Source: Chimonanthus salicifolius (lineage: Eukaryota > Streptophyta > Magnoliopsida > Laurales > Calycanthaceae). From it: a stretch of DNA of 64,000 nt. The notes under the pieces are model-generated. The model did no database searches, was not told the origin of the DNA, and saw only the letters and a list, made by a program, of their open reading frames with translations. The stretch covers positions 35,713,708-35,777,707 of the forward strand of contig CM023532.1 of NCBI GenBank assembly GCA_013350335.1, in the 5' to 3' direction. The position numbers and the translations under genes were made by a program. Numbering within the stretch: the stretch's first letter is position 1; every line of letters starts with the position of its first letter. This document shows, one piece after another, positions 25,289-50,430 of this stretch.

Positions 25289-25289
25289 A

Positions 25290-26190
25290 GTTTTTTTTAT
25301 TTTGTCAATTTGAGGGTTTTTTTTTTTCGTTTTTACCGGTCTTATCATACTTTGAATCTTGTATGGTTCACATGTATGATAGAAGAAAGATGCAATTTAC
25401 TGTATCATCTTGTACATTGCTGTTTACCTTACTGTTTGGTCACTCAAGTTTTCATAGAAACTCTCATGTATATTTTTGTATATACGGTTTTATCTCTGTT
25501 GTTGAATAGGGAGAAAGAGTTTGAATAAGATTGTGACTCTTAATTTAATTAGTACTCTTCTCTTTGTTCTCTCCCTTTTCCATATAAATTTCTGGCTCTT
25601 GTTGGGATAGCCTCTTAGGTTTATTAGTTTTAATTCTAAAAATAACTCTACTGACCTTTCAAAACGTAACTCCAATTGACCCAATGTTGACCTATCTTAC
25701 ACTCCAATTTGGCTCAAATTTGACTTTTATTGCATTTAAATTTAACTCACAACTAATTTACCCAAATTTCACTTTGACTCGACTTGATCCAAGCTTAGAC
25801 TTGTCAATTGAGTGTTACGATTAATCTCAAATCAATGCAAGAAAACAAGTAAAGCAATCATCTAAGAGACTATGTGGTTCGGCCAAAGGTCTATGTCTAC
25901 ATGCAACAAGGGAAAAATTACTAATTTGAGGAGGAGACACAATTTCACTCACTTCCCACTTTTCTCTCACAATATATATAGCTTTCCTATAATAAGGGAG
26001 ATATAAGTCGGGTCAAGCCAAATCAAATAATCAACAAATCTCTACTTTAGCGAGATTTACAAGCCACCTCTCAAGCGAGATTTACAAGCCACCTCTCAGA
26101 TATCTCCACCTTAACATGAAAATCTAACACAAACAAACAAAGTGAACAAACCACACTCCAAGATGTCTAATATCTCTAACTTGAACTTCT
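25290..26190. other. 3' flank and spacer of unit A
   Basis: T-rich 3' flank of the small-protein gene, then AT-rich spacer with direct counterparts at 31540-32470. A short tandem repeat of GAGATTTACAAGCCACCTCTCA occurs at about 26050-26098 in this unit only. Confidence 0.5.
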
Positions 26191-26198
26191 AATAGATG

Positions 26199-26529
26199 CA
26201 GGGGTCAAAAATTCAGCTGATATTGTGCATATCGGCAGATATATATTGGGATTTCGAACACCGATATCTCTTGGCTCGTATCAGCCAGAGAGAAAAGTTT
26301 GGTCGAATATCGACCGGTTTTTATTTTTTATTTAAAAAAAAAATATCGGCTTGGGCCCAGTCGATATCTCGGCCGATATTTATATTTTTAATTATTTTTA
26401 AAAACAGCCTTTTTATTTTTTTAATATTTTTTTTTAAAAAAACCACTGAGATTTTCAAAAAAAAAAATGAGGAGAGAGAAAAAATTCGGCCGAGACCAAA
26501 ATTCGGCTGGGCCGAATTTTCGACCCCTG
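26199..26529. mobile_element. hAT-like MITE, TATCGGCCGATA family (331 bp), intact ends
   Basis: The best-preserved family member. The ends are CAGGGGTCAAAAATTC and, on the other strand, CAGGGGTCGAAAATTC, a 16-bp inverted repeat with one mismatch. The target duplication AATAGATG is perfect (26191-26198 and 26530-26537). The sister unit at about 32470-32490 has the uninterrupted site, so the element was gained after the duplication (or cleanly lost from the sister). There is no open frame of note. Confidence 0.85.
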
Positions 26530-26539
26530 AATAGATGAT

Positions 26540-27870
26540 TAATTAAGGGCTGTAAATGGAGCTGGATCCGGCCTGACTAGGTATTATCTGGCCCAGCCCA
26601 ATATTCTTACTGGATTAGCTGCGGTCCAGCCCAGTAACACAGGATCTAATATGACTTGGATGTGGCCTGGCCTGATAGACTTAACGGGTCGTCTGCTGCC
26701 CATTAAAGGTCCAATTGTCTGCTTGACCCATCTAATGGCCCTAGAGTGGATGATGCTATCATTATCATTCACAGTGAAATAAATGGTTTAAGATTTACTT
26801 GTGTTTTCTATTTTTACAATTTTTTGGTGTACATTAGACATTGAAACTTTGAGTAGTAGGTACTGAGATTTAAATCCAATTTTATACCAGTATTCACTAT
26901 TTTTTCTGTTTTTTATTTTTTATTTTAATTTGACAACTTTTTTTTAAAAAAATAGGCAAGTTGGTCATACATTAGACTATATTGACCAAAATGCTTACAA
27001 AGACCGTCTCAACCATCACTATGAGATGTAAATCCCTAAATTCAAGTCTGCTTTAATCTGAGGATTTTAGGCCATCACTTGAACTACAGAAATTTTTACT
27101 TGAGTCCAATTGGGTATTTAAATTTTATTTCACCACCATCACCATCATCTTCGTCATCAAAACCATTAATTCTATTCATCTATATAGTTAACCATTTAAA
27201 TTCTTGTCTGACTTTGGGTGTGACAGAATAAAATTTAAATCTGTTAATAGTTCATCCATGATAGAACAAGAATTATTCTCATTTTTAATGGAAATAATAT
27301 TTTTTTCAAAGGGTTTAAAGGGATTAAAAAACAAAACTCAAAGTTATTTTAATCAATTTTTTTGAATAATTCTTTCTACAGACATGAATCGCCCACTTGA
27401 ACCACTTTTCACCCTATGGAAATCACCTTTAGCTAAGGGTGAAACCATCTTTTACCTGAATATTTTCACTTGGGTGCACAATTGTCTGATCAAAATCGAG
27501 TGGCAATTCACAGCATATTATCCCCCAATCCAAGCATATATCCAAAGTAGGATGGTTGTTGCATGATTTCATTTGCTTTGCATTCATTTGAAATAATCAT
27601 CACTATAATTAGAATGAAATCATTAGCATACCATTCCATCAAAATGTGCAAAAAATACTTCTTTGATCCAATATAAATATCTAATACAGCAGAAAAAACC
27701 TACTAAATTATTCAGATCATCTTTCCCTCTACCAACCAAAAAAGGAATAAGAAGGAAAAAAAAAATCAAATCCAAATCGCAATTATGCAGAGACCGATAT
27801 GCCGATTAGATGTGGCAGTGACTAGCATCTGCATGTCCAATAATGAAGTTACAGCTACTGAACCAAATAA
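26540..27870. other. Unit A spacer downstream of the CTPA pseudogene
   Basis: AT-rich spacer shared with 32490-33950 in unit B. An AAGGGCTGTAAATGGAGC...GGCCCTA stretch (26547-26743) looks like another hAT-type MITE, present in both units; its target duplication was not found. Compared with unit B, about 177 bp are absent near 27385. Confidence 0.45.
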
Positions 27871-28788
27871 TCATCTTGAGAAGAGCTTAACATCGTTGAG
27901 ACTACCAGACGTCGGATCTTTGAGACAACTGCAGAATCCGTCTTCATCCAATGGAAATGATGTTGGTAGAGGATGGTCTGGGATCATACCAACCTTGTGC
28001 ATGGCAAAGCAATGAAGAGCAGGATTAGTTGCACATCAAGCTCTACTGTTTTGATGATGAATAAGACCGGTAACATTTGATTCGTTAAAAGGGCAAATGC
28101 ACATTCATGGTTTAGAACTAAAATTAATTCAACAAACATGATAGGATTGATTGAAAAGGATGAAAACAGGTAGATATTTTTTTATAATTTTGCCCTTTTT
28201 TCCTGGAATGATGAGAACAAGTTGATATTTCCAAAGACACAACACAGGTAATGGACGTACAGAAATCAGTCATGCAACCTAATTCAAGTAGCAGGAAAAC
28301 AAAGCACAAAGTTGTGCAGTCATCTTGTAAGAAGATGCTCAAAAAAGCAGTGACAAACCTTCTCAATGTCAGTGTGAGCAGGAGTCTCATAACGGGCCAC
28401 TGTAACAGCCAAACCAGAGCCATCTGATAGCTCAAAAACTGACTGGATCTTCCTGCACATGGGGCATTGTAAACACCATTATGGCTAAAACATGCAATAC
28501 AATCTGGTTCCAAGGATTGACTCACCACTGGAACTGGTGCAACTTGAGTAAGAAGCAATTCTTTCGAGTCAGTGACTTGGTTCAGTCGTTGTTAATGCCA
28601 GTACCATGTTGCGTTGTCCAAAATAACTCGTCACCAACCGGCAACAGACATAATGAGCTAAAGCCACTTCAATAAGAAATAACTGTTACCCTTTTCCAAA
28701 CGTGCGCTCTCCAAACACCATTGCTCGCTTGTTGTCTTTCAGGGCTCCTGCTTAAGATCTCACTTGCACTAGCGGTTCCTCTATTTAC
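27871..28788 (-). pseudogene. 3'-end pseudogene of CTPA (last three exons, unit A)
   Basis: Copies of the final three CTPA exons are at 28788-28690, 28452-28359 and 27993-27871. The first has an extra base in the catalytic-serine segment (99 nt against 98), shifting the frame, and its splice acceptor has changed from AG to TG. The middle exon is open and identical in protein to its functional sister. In the last exon a small deletion shifts the frame after CLKDPT, extending the tail until a TGA at 27873. Exons 1-10 are absent, because the duplication breakpoint lies within intron 10. It cannot make a working protease. Confidence 0.85.
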
Positions 28789-28789
28789 C

Positions 28790-29792
28790 AATAGGAAACT
28801 CGGAACAAATATGATTACTTTTTGCTTTTATCAAAAATAGATTTCCCCTTTGCAGGTATAGTAAAGTCTCTATAGTATTCTATAAAGTTATAACTTGTCT
28901 AAAATAGTATCAACAACCGATACAGATTGTATCACTTTAGAAAGAAAATAGCCTCTTTTATGTAATAATCTCCCTAATGTAATATTTACATGTAGTCCCA
29001 ACCATATTCTTTATAGAGTTTTACTGTAATAAGCTCCTCGGAGGTAAAACAAAAACTAGTGACCATATCCGAATTAACAACAAGATATCTGGAGTGGTAA
29101 TGAAAGGTGCAGTACTGACAGTGCCAACATAACAAGTAACAAGTCTCCTGACCCAGCAAATCATGGAGTCTATGCATACATGAACAAGCAGAACAAGATT
29201 TAAATTAGAACTTAGAGACTCGATAATGATCATACTGATGATTCTGCCGAATTAGTCTAAATTGATTTTTGTCCCATTAGCATATAAATTTTCTTAACAA
29301 TGTTCAAACTAACTACACTCAGCTTTAATCATCCAAGTCTCTTGACTTAGTAGGTCACCTTGTCGAGCAAGTTTGCCAAGCTTGCTCACACTCAACTGAA
29401 TTACTTGGTTAAATTACAGTTCAGAAGTACTCTCTAATCCAATTTTTAAAGTAAGATACCATTACAATTCAGAATCCATAAAACTTGAAGAACCAAAGGT
29501 CTATAATTATTGAGGGAATTTTCAGCTTTTTATGAAAAAAAAAATTAGTAGATTTTGCTAGATTCCCTCTTACACCTTACACCCCTATACCCTAGAAGCA
29601 AATAGGTAGATCAAATATTGAATATGTAAGCATCTCACTTCTCTAGTCTCTCCCTCTTTATTGTTTTTTTTAGAGTTGGGGTATAAGATAACGTATCCTT
29701 TGAGAGGCCAATTGGCCCTTTCTATTGTGTAATGCCCATTTAGGGTTCACTTTAGCCTATGCTTGAATATGGGGCCTATCAAGAATCAACTT
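28790..29792. other. Duplicated CTPA intron-10 sequence (unit A)
   Basis: Non-coding sequence equivalent to 35365-36190 in unit B, ending at the duplication junction TATGGGGCCTATCAAG followed directly by the C/T-rich leader of unit B. Confidence 0.6.
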
Positions 29793-30935
29793 AATCTTCT
29801 TCTTTCTTCTCGACTCTCTTTTCCTCTTTTTCTCTCTCTCTTCTCCTCTGCCAGAGTGTTGTCCAGGCCATTACTACAGCCAGACTGTTGCTGCAGCTCC
29901 TCTATTCGTTTGCAGCCACGGTTTACTTCCTTATTACCAGTCTAGCAGAGTCTCCACTGTCTTCAGGTTCCCAAGAGAAACCCAGATCCCCAAGCTTCTG
30001 TGCTGCAACGGTTGCTGCCTCTGTTTACTGCCGTCCAACAAGATCTACTTGCAGGTCGCCTCCTAATCTGTTGCTGCCTTCTTTGGTTCCCTACAGCGAC
30101 CCCAAACCATCAGCCTGCACCCTCCTTCTCCACCGTCTTTTACCCCAACTTCTCAGCCTGACCCGTCAACCAGCAGCCACCACGCCTTCACCCACAGTCA
30201 AGCGCCCAAGTTAAAGATCCCTACTGCCTCACCCCCATCGCTGCAAGCCATTCAGAACCCAGCTCTCCATCCTCAACGCCAGCCAAGCCAAGAGGTTCAC
30301 ACCTCCACTGTCCAGGTCTCTGTTTTTTATTTTTTCGACAGAGACAACACGACCCTGCCTCCTTGGCTGATTAACCCCTTTGATTCCCCTTTTGGACCCT
30401 CACCACCTTTAACCAAGCCCACATCACTCTGACCCACTTTACATCAGCCGTCAACCGTGGGACCCCATCATTCACCAATTGTCTCTTCCATTCAGCCACT
30501 GCGGATTCAGGCCTCCTACTAGTCATCTGATCATCAAGCCTAATTGAAGCTCGCCTTGGAGACGGCCCGACGCATTCGATCCTGATCCGCGCTGCCTCAC
30601 TCTCGCTGGTTCTGATTTCCAGTTTCCAGAACCGTCCCTTTCCCCTTTGACCTTTCTTTCATATTTTATTAATTACTCTAAGACCCATTGACCCTTGATT
30701 GACCGTTCCCTTTACCACTAAATTCCATTTAATTTCATTTATTTATCATTTCGAACGAGTCACACGTCTCTTTAAAGATACTTTTCAAAAATAAAGTGAT
30801 GCAGGTCCCAGTCGGATAGGCAAAGGTGAGATTTTGTTATCTATGATCAATTAATTTATGATTAATGTTGTGTTGATCTCTTTATTTTAGGTCATTAACG
30901 ATTGGTATCCGAGATTGGGAAAGAAGATCACGATT
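29793..30935 (+). other. C/T-rich leader upstream of the small-protein gene (unit B)
   Basis: Same organisation as in unit A: C/T-rich start, proline-rich shadow frames, a 65-bp GT-AG interval at 30826-30890, then TGGTATCCGAGATTGG at 30903-30918. Conservation of the GT and AG in both copies is compatible with a real 5' UTR intron. Confidence 0.4.
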
Positions 30936-31538
30936 ATGGGTTTTAGACCTGATGTGAGGATTGCAGCATGGACTACAAAGAGAGGATCAGGTGGTCAAAT
31001 GGAGAAAGAATATGTTACAAGAACAGGTGGAATGTCGGAAAATCCCTATTTTGTAAAGCAGTGCAACAGGTTTAAGAGATTCCGTAAGAAATACAAACAT
31101 AGGAAAGTTCTTCCCAAAAGTTACAGTTTGATATCAACGATCAATTCTGCAAGGACTGTTGATGGATTAATTCAGAATGAGTTGGAAGGTAAGGGGAATG
31201 GCCAATGCAACCAAGCCCTCGCTAGCCCAGATGGAAGAGACCCAGATACGACGACATCGCCCCGGGACTGGCCGGAAGATGAGCGTGAGAAGGGTGAACC
31301 AGATAAGACGTCATTGCTCTGGGACTGGCCGGAAGATGAGCTTGAGGCGGGTGAACTAGATACGGCGACATTGCCCCGGGACTGGCCTGAAGATGAGCGT
31401 GAGAAGGGTGAACCAGATACGACGTCATTACTCTGGGACTGGCCAGACGATGAGCTTGAGGAGGGTGAACTAGATACGGCGACATTGCCCCGGGACTGGC
31501 CGGAAGATGAGCGTGAGGAGGGTGAAATCTCACCGTGA
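30936..31538 (+). CDS. Unrecognised basic protein with five acidic 19-residue repeats (unit B)
   Basis: Open frame of 200 residues from ATGGGTTTTAG. The first 85 residues match the unit A protein with a few substitutions (for example GGM for GRM after RTG, and ISTINSARTV). The acidic tail has five DWPEDE/DWPDDE repeats against three in unit A; the length difference between the two frames is exactly 114 bp, that is two 57-bp repeats. Alternate repeats begin PDT and LDT, suggesting that a two-repeat block was added or lost as a unit. No family recognised. It is the longest of the three homologues in the window. Confidence 0.6.
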   Translation: MGFRPDVRIAAWTTKRGSGGQMEKEYVTRTGGMSENPYFVKQCNRFKRFRKKYKHRKVLPKSYSLISTINSARTVDGLIQNELEGKGNGQCNQALASPDGRDPDTTTSPRDWPEDEREKGEPDKTSLLWDWPEDELEAGELDTATLPRDWPEDEREKGEPDTTSLLWDWPDDELEEGELDTATLPRDWPEDEREEGEISP

Positions 31539-31539
31539 A

Positions 31540-33950
31540 GTTTTTTTTATTTTGTCAATTTGAGGGTTTTTTTTTTTCGTTTTACCGGTCTTATCATACT
31601 TTGAATCTTGTATGGTTCACATGTATGATAAGAAGAAAGATGCAATTTACTGTATCATCTTGTACATCGCTGTTTGGTCACTCAAGTTTTCATAGAAAAT
31701 TCAAATTTTCTATGAAAATTGTCTCTCATGTATATTTTTGTATATATGGTTGTCTCCCCTGTTGAATAGTGAGAAAGAGTTTGAATAGTATCGCGACTCT
31801 TAATATAATTAGGACTTCTGTTTGTTTTCCTGTGATTTTTATCTTAAGGTTTTCCATATATTGTTGGGATAGCTTTTGGGTTTATTAGTTTTAATTCTAA
31901 AAATAATTCTACTGCACATTTCAACGTACCTCCAATTGACCCAATGTTGACCTATCTCCCATATCCGGTACTGATGTACACTCCAATTTGGCCCAAATTT
32001 GACCAGCATTGCATTTAAATTTAAATCACAATCTAATTTACCCAAATTTCACTTTGACTCGACTTGATCCAAACTTAGACTTGTGAATTGAGTGTTGCGA
32101 TTAATCTCAAATCAATGCAAGAAAACAAGTAAAACAATCTATCCAATAAACTATGTGGTTCGGCCAAAGGTCTGTCTGCATACAATAAAGGGGAAAATCA
32201 CTAATTTGAGGAGAAGACACAATTTCACTCACTTGCTCTCTCCCACTCTCACAATATAGATAGCTTTCCTATAATAAAGGAGATATAAGTGGGGTCAAGC
32301 CAAATCGAATAATCAACAAATCTCTACTTTATCGAAATTTACAAGCCACCTCTCAGATATCTCCACTTTAAGATTGAAAATCTCACTCAAGCAAACAATA
32401 ACAAAGTAAACAAAACCATGTTGTCATCAAATGCACTCCAAGGTGTCTAATATCTCTAACTTGAGCTTCTAAGGGATGATTTATTAAGGGCTGTAAATGG
32501 AGCTGGATCTGGCCTGACTCGGTATGATCGGCCAGCCCAATATTCTTACTGGATTAGCTGCGGTCCAGCCCAGTAACACAGGATCTAATATGACTTGAAC
32601 TGGCCCGGTCTGATAAACTTAATGGGTCACCTGCGGCCCATTAAAGGTCCAATTGTCTGTTAGACCCATCTAATGGCCCTAGAGTGGATGATGCTATCTT
32701 TATCATTCACAGTGAAACAAATGATTTAAAATTTAGTTGTGTTTTCTATTTTTACAATTTTTTGGTGTACATTAGACATTGAAACTTTGACTAGTAGGTA
32801 CCGAGATTTAAATGCAATTTTATACCAGATTACCAGTATTCACTGTTTTTTTTTTTTAATTTGACTATTTTTTTAAAAAAAAAAATCATTAGACTGCATT
32901 GACCAAAATGCTGACAAAGACCGTCTCAACCATCACTATGAGATGTAAATCCCTAAATTCAAGTCTACTTTAATCTGAGGATGTTAGGCCATCACTCGAA
33001 CTATAGATATTTTGACTCGAGTCCAATTAGGTATTTAAATTTTATTTCACCACCATCAAAACCATTTAAATTCTTGTCTGACTTTGGGTGTGACAGAATA
33101 AAATTTAAATCTGTTCATAGTTCATCCATGATAGAACAAGAATTATTCTCATTTTTAATGGAAATAATATTTTTTTCAAAGGGTTTAAAGGGATTAAAAA
33201 ACAAAATTCAAAGTTATTTTTAACCAACTTTTTTTGAATAATTCTTTCTACAGACATGATCTGTTTGGTGGCTAATTTCGAATGAAAACAATACCTTCTT
33301 TTTGAAGAGAATGAAAAGAGAAAAAAAAAAAAATCAAGAATCAAAAAGTAATTTTCAATGATTCTATGTACCAAGGTGTGACAAAAATGCCTTCCCAGAA
33401 GGAGAAAGACCAAAAACAACTGTTGGTTGGTGATGGAATCGCCCACTTGAACCACTTTTCACCCTGTGGAAATCACCTTTAGCTAAGGGTGAAACCATCT
33501 TTTACCTGAATATTTTCACTTGGGTGCACAATTGTCTGATCAAAATCGAGTGGCAATTCACAGCATATTATCCCCCAATCCAAGCATGTATCCAAAGTAA
33601 GATGGTTGTTGCATGATTTCATTTGCTTTACATTCATTTGAAATAATCATCACTATAATTAGAATGAAATCATTAGCATACCATTCCATAAAAATGTGCA
33701 AAAAATACTTCTTTGATCCAATCTAAATATCTAATACAGCAGAAAAAACCTACTAAATTATTCAGATCATCTTTCCCTCTACCAACCAAAAAGGAATAAG
33801 AAGGACAAAAAAAATCAAATCCAAATTGCAATTATGCAGAGACCGATATGCCAATTAGAAGTGGCAGTGACTAGCATCTGCATGTCCAATAATGAAGTTA
33901 CAGCTACTGAACCAAATAATCATCTTGAGAAGAGCTTAACATCGTTGAGA
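31540..33950. other. 3' flank and spacer of unit B
   Basis: Counterpart of 25290-27870. Notable: a short perfect hairpin at 31686-31722 that unit A lacks, and an intact empty site for the 26199 MITE at about 32470-32490. No gene seen. Confidence 0.5.
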
Positions 33951-47708
<13,758 letters not shown>

Positions 47709-47960
47709 GGATTGACACTGCAAACATTGGAGTAGTCACCGGAAGGGTTGAGTGGAGGTCGTCCCAACATCTGACATTGATGAAATTGCTAAAATTCAAA
47801 TAAGAGAAAGAAAAAAAAGGATGAGAATCGTGGAATTTTAGGATTCGAGCAGACGGACACAAAATCATAAGTATTGATAGGTTATACAGAGGATCTTACT
47901 CTGAGATTGCTCATCGATTGCAGTCTCTCTCTCTCTCAAAAATGAGAAGAGGAGGAGTGG
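47709..47960 (-). promoter_or_regulatory. CTPA 5' leader with a possible UTR intron and uORF
   Basis: Above the start codon the minus strand has a GA/CT-rich run near 47930, an ATG at 47915 in frame with 33 bases then stop, and a GTAAGA...TTTTAG pair (about 47900-47787) that could be a 5' UTR intron. If that intron is removed, the upstream ATG opens a 47-codon frame that overlaps the main ATG and stops early in exon 2. Confidence 0.35.
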
Positions 47961-48068
47961 CAGGAGACGGAATTCCAAGTTCTTATTAGCCTCGCTCCTG
48001 CATTCTCGTCCTCAATATTTTGGATGAACTTATGAGTAAGTTCGCAAGTCTGAATTTCGAGAGCCAGG

Positions 48069-48396
48069 TTGGGCTGAAACCGAGAAATCAGTGGGTTTGA
48101 TTATATTTGTATTTTTGAACTCAGGTTGGGTTGAGAAGAAATCCATGAAATTCGAGTAGAGTAGAGTAGAGTACAAAATTTTAAAATTAATTCAACTTGA
48201 CTTAACATAATTCGAATCGATACAATTCCATCAAGTTATAAAATAATAGCAATTAAAGTTGAAACTTGGGTCGAATAAAAAATTCAAATCGGGTTGAGTT
48301 GAGTAGTTTAGATTAGCAATTGGGTCGGGTTAGATTGATTTAAATAAGTTTTGACATGGATAAATCCCAATCCGACTAGCCTGAGTTTCAACTCTA
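48069..48396. mobile_element. hAT-like MITE, GGGTCGGGTT family (328 bp)
   Basis: Flanked by GAGCCAGG (48061-48068) and GAGCCAAG (48397-48404), 7 of 8 matching. The ends TTGGGCTGAAACCGAG and (other strand) TAGAGTTGAAACTCAGG are inverted repeats like those at 11692 and 60342. It sits just upstream of the CTPA gene. Confidence 0.7.
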
Positions 48397-49774
48397 GAGC
48401 CAAGACCATTGAATCTGAATTATTTAATTGAAAAAAAATTAGGGTAGCATCTGGCAATAGTTTATATTCGATCAATTTTGAATCCATTTCTAGTTCGAGT
48501 TTGGAAAACAATCTTCAAGTCATTATTACTTGTTTATTAAACATGTTAGTCTATCATGTTAGTCTATCCGAATCTATTGTTAGTTCTGATCACAAAATTT
48601 TAAACATGTATTCATCTAAATTGCTCGATTTTGGTTCGGATAATCGGATCAGTCAATCAAATTTTTCTAAGTCTAATTTAAGATAATTTGGCAATAGGTC
48701 AGTCAGGGTCCGATCAATTTCGAGTTTGGGCCAACAACTCTCAGTCAATTACTTATTTATTTATTAAATAGGTTAGTCAATTTGGATCACAAAACTTTAA
48801 ATAAATACCTCATTTAAAGTGTTCAAGTTCAATTCAGATAATTAGGTCTGATTAAAGTTTTGCTAGGCCTAATTAGAGATTTTCTAATAGACAAAAAAGA
48901 TTGATCATTAGATTGTTTTTATTATTAATTTTTATTTTCATTAAATTATTAAATAAATGTTTACAATGACCATAAGAAAATAATTAAACAGTAAGTAAGC
49001 GATATCTTACAAGTTTAACTTTAAAATGAGTGTACCATTTCATATTTTCATCTCAACAATTAAACAGCTTGATACTCGCTTCAAACTTATTCAAATTCAT
49101 TTATCCATTTGTTAAAGCTAAATCTATTTAAATCCATTTATCAAGGAAAATCTAAATTCACTTTTTATTAAAAAATACTCTTAGATCTCAACATTTCCTT
49201 ATAATTGTTAATAAACTCTAATATCAACCATCCACAATAAGTAATCACCATTAAATTAAAAATATATAATAATGTAAATTCAATAGAAACTGGATTATTG
49301 AGTAACTGATTATAAGATGATTATCTCTCATGATGGCATATTGAGATTAAATAATCTCTTAATAAAAAATAAACTTCATATATAAATTTGCTCAATCTGA
49401 TCACAATTTATAATAAACTTATTACATTAAATCTGACTCAAAAATGCTGGTAGAGCTAAAATTGTGTTGGGCCTAAATTATGAGTATTAAGAAGTGTAAA
49501 TAAATCCATATATGTTAAAATGATAATAGAGCTAAAAATTTGCAGACTGATAAGAGAAACAGAGAATAATAGACGGAAATTAGAATTGTGAAACAGGAAG
49601 ATAGAAAAAAAATATAAATGTATAAGTATAAATAAAAAAATTAATGTAGAATTATTAAGAATATAAATGTATAAGTATTAAGAAGTATAAATAAAAAAAT
49701 ATAAATGTATAAGTATAAATAAAAAAATGTATAAACTGTGAAAACAGGGAAACTAGAAAAATAAAAAATAAAAT

Positions 49775-49798
49775 GCGGTGAGCGTGGATCGAACACGC

Positions 49799-49841
<43 letters not shown>

Positions 49842-49847
49842 CCCGCG
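49775..49847 (-). tRNA. tRNA-Phe (GAA)
   Basis: 73 nt on the minus strand beginning GCGGGGATAGCTCAGTTGGG, anticodon GAA in the loop CTGAAGA, T-arm GCGTGTTCGATCCACGC, acceptor closed by CACCGC plus discriminator A. No intron and no encoded CCA, as expected for a plant nuclear gene. The downstream minus strand has TTTTATTTTTTA, suitable for Pol III termination. A box TAGCTCAGTTGG and B box GTTCGATCC are intact. It is identical to the second copy at 52382. Confidence 0.97.
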
Positions 49848-50352
49848 AGATAAACGATTGTCTATATTTTATTTATTAACTTAGTTTCGGAAAAGCCGTA
49901 CATGTTATGAATCCTTTAAATGTGTATCTATTTTGAAGAAAATTATGTGCCATGGCCCTACTTAGGTCAATGTGGCTATATCATTCTATTTTTTGGTCCT
50001 ATAACACTATTAAATCATAGTCATTTATCCAATACATCTATTTTAATGACTAACTGATTAAAGTTAAAAAAATTCAAGTGGATATTCTTTAATTTTTATT
50101 TTTTTTCATATTAGTTTCCTTGTTTACAAAATTTTTAAACACTTTTCAAAGTTTTAGAATATTTTTTAAGATGTCATGAAATTTCAACTTTCAAAAGCTC
50201 TTTACTCATCTCATAAATTGATCTCATCAACTCAGCTCTTTTAGACCTCATTGGATTTGACTCTAAAATGCTGTCTAATGTTTAATAAAACCTTTGGGTG
50301 GAAATTCTGCCTAATCTAAGGTCTCTACGTGGAATTCATGTGATAATTCTAT

Positions 50353-50430
50353 TTAGGGGTTTAAATAGAAAAATAGGAGAGAGAAATTTTGCAGCCTCGA
50401 TATCGGTCGATATCAAGATTTTAATCCCTG
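50353..50430. mobile_element. Small decayed hAT-like insertion in tRNA copy 1
   Basis: TAGGGGTTTAAATAG at the left and (other strand) CAGGGATTAAAATC at the right enclose a GATATCGGTCGATATC core. The matching place in copy 2 (about 52917) lacks it. Target repeats are too diverged to call. Confidence 0.5.

Larger units (their letters stand above)
23632..29792. repeat. Unit A of a 6.2-kb direct tandem duplication
   Basis: The sequence from CTTCTTCTTTCTTCTC at about 23632 is repeated in the same order from about 29793 onward. Each unit contains a pyrimidine-rich leader, the small basic/acidic gene, an AT-rich spacer, and (minus strand) the last three exons and introns of the CTPA gene. The unit A right edge, TATGGGGCCTATCAAG, recurs at the unit B right edge near 36190. 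Unit A alone carries a 331-bp MITE. Confidence 0.9.

Noticed and set aside
25086..31533. Minus-strand frames opposite the acidic repeats (HAHLPASP repeats)
   Set aside because: They mirror the 57-bp repeat on the other strand; the plus-strand frame has the conserved head and start.
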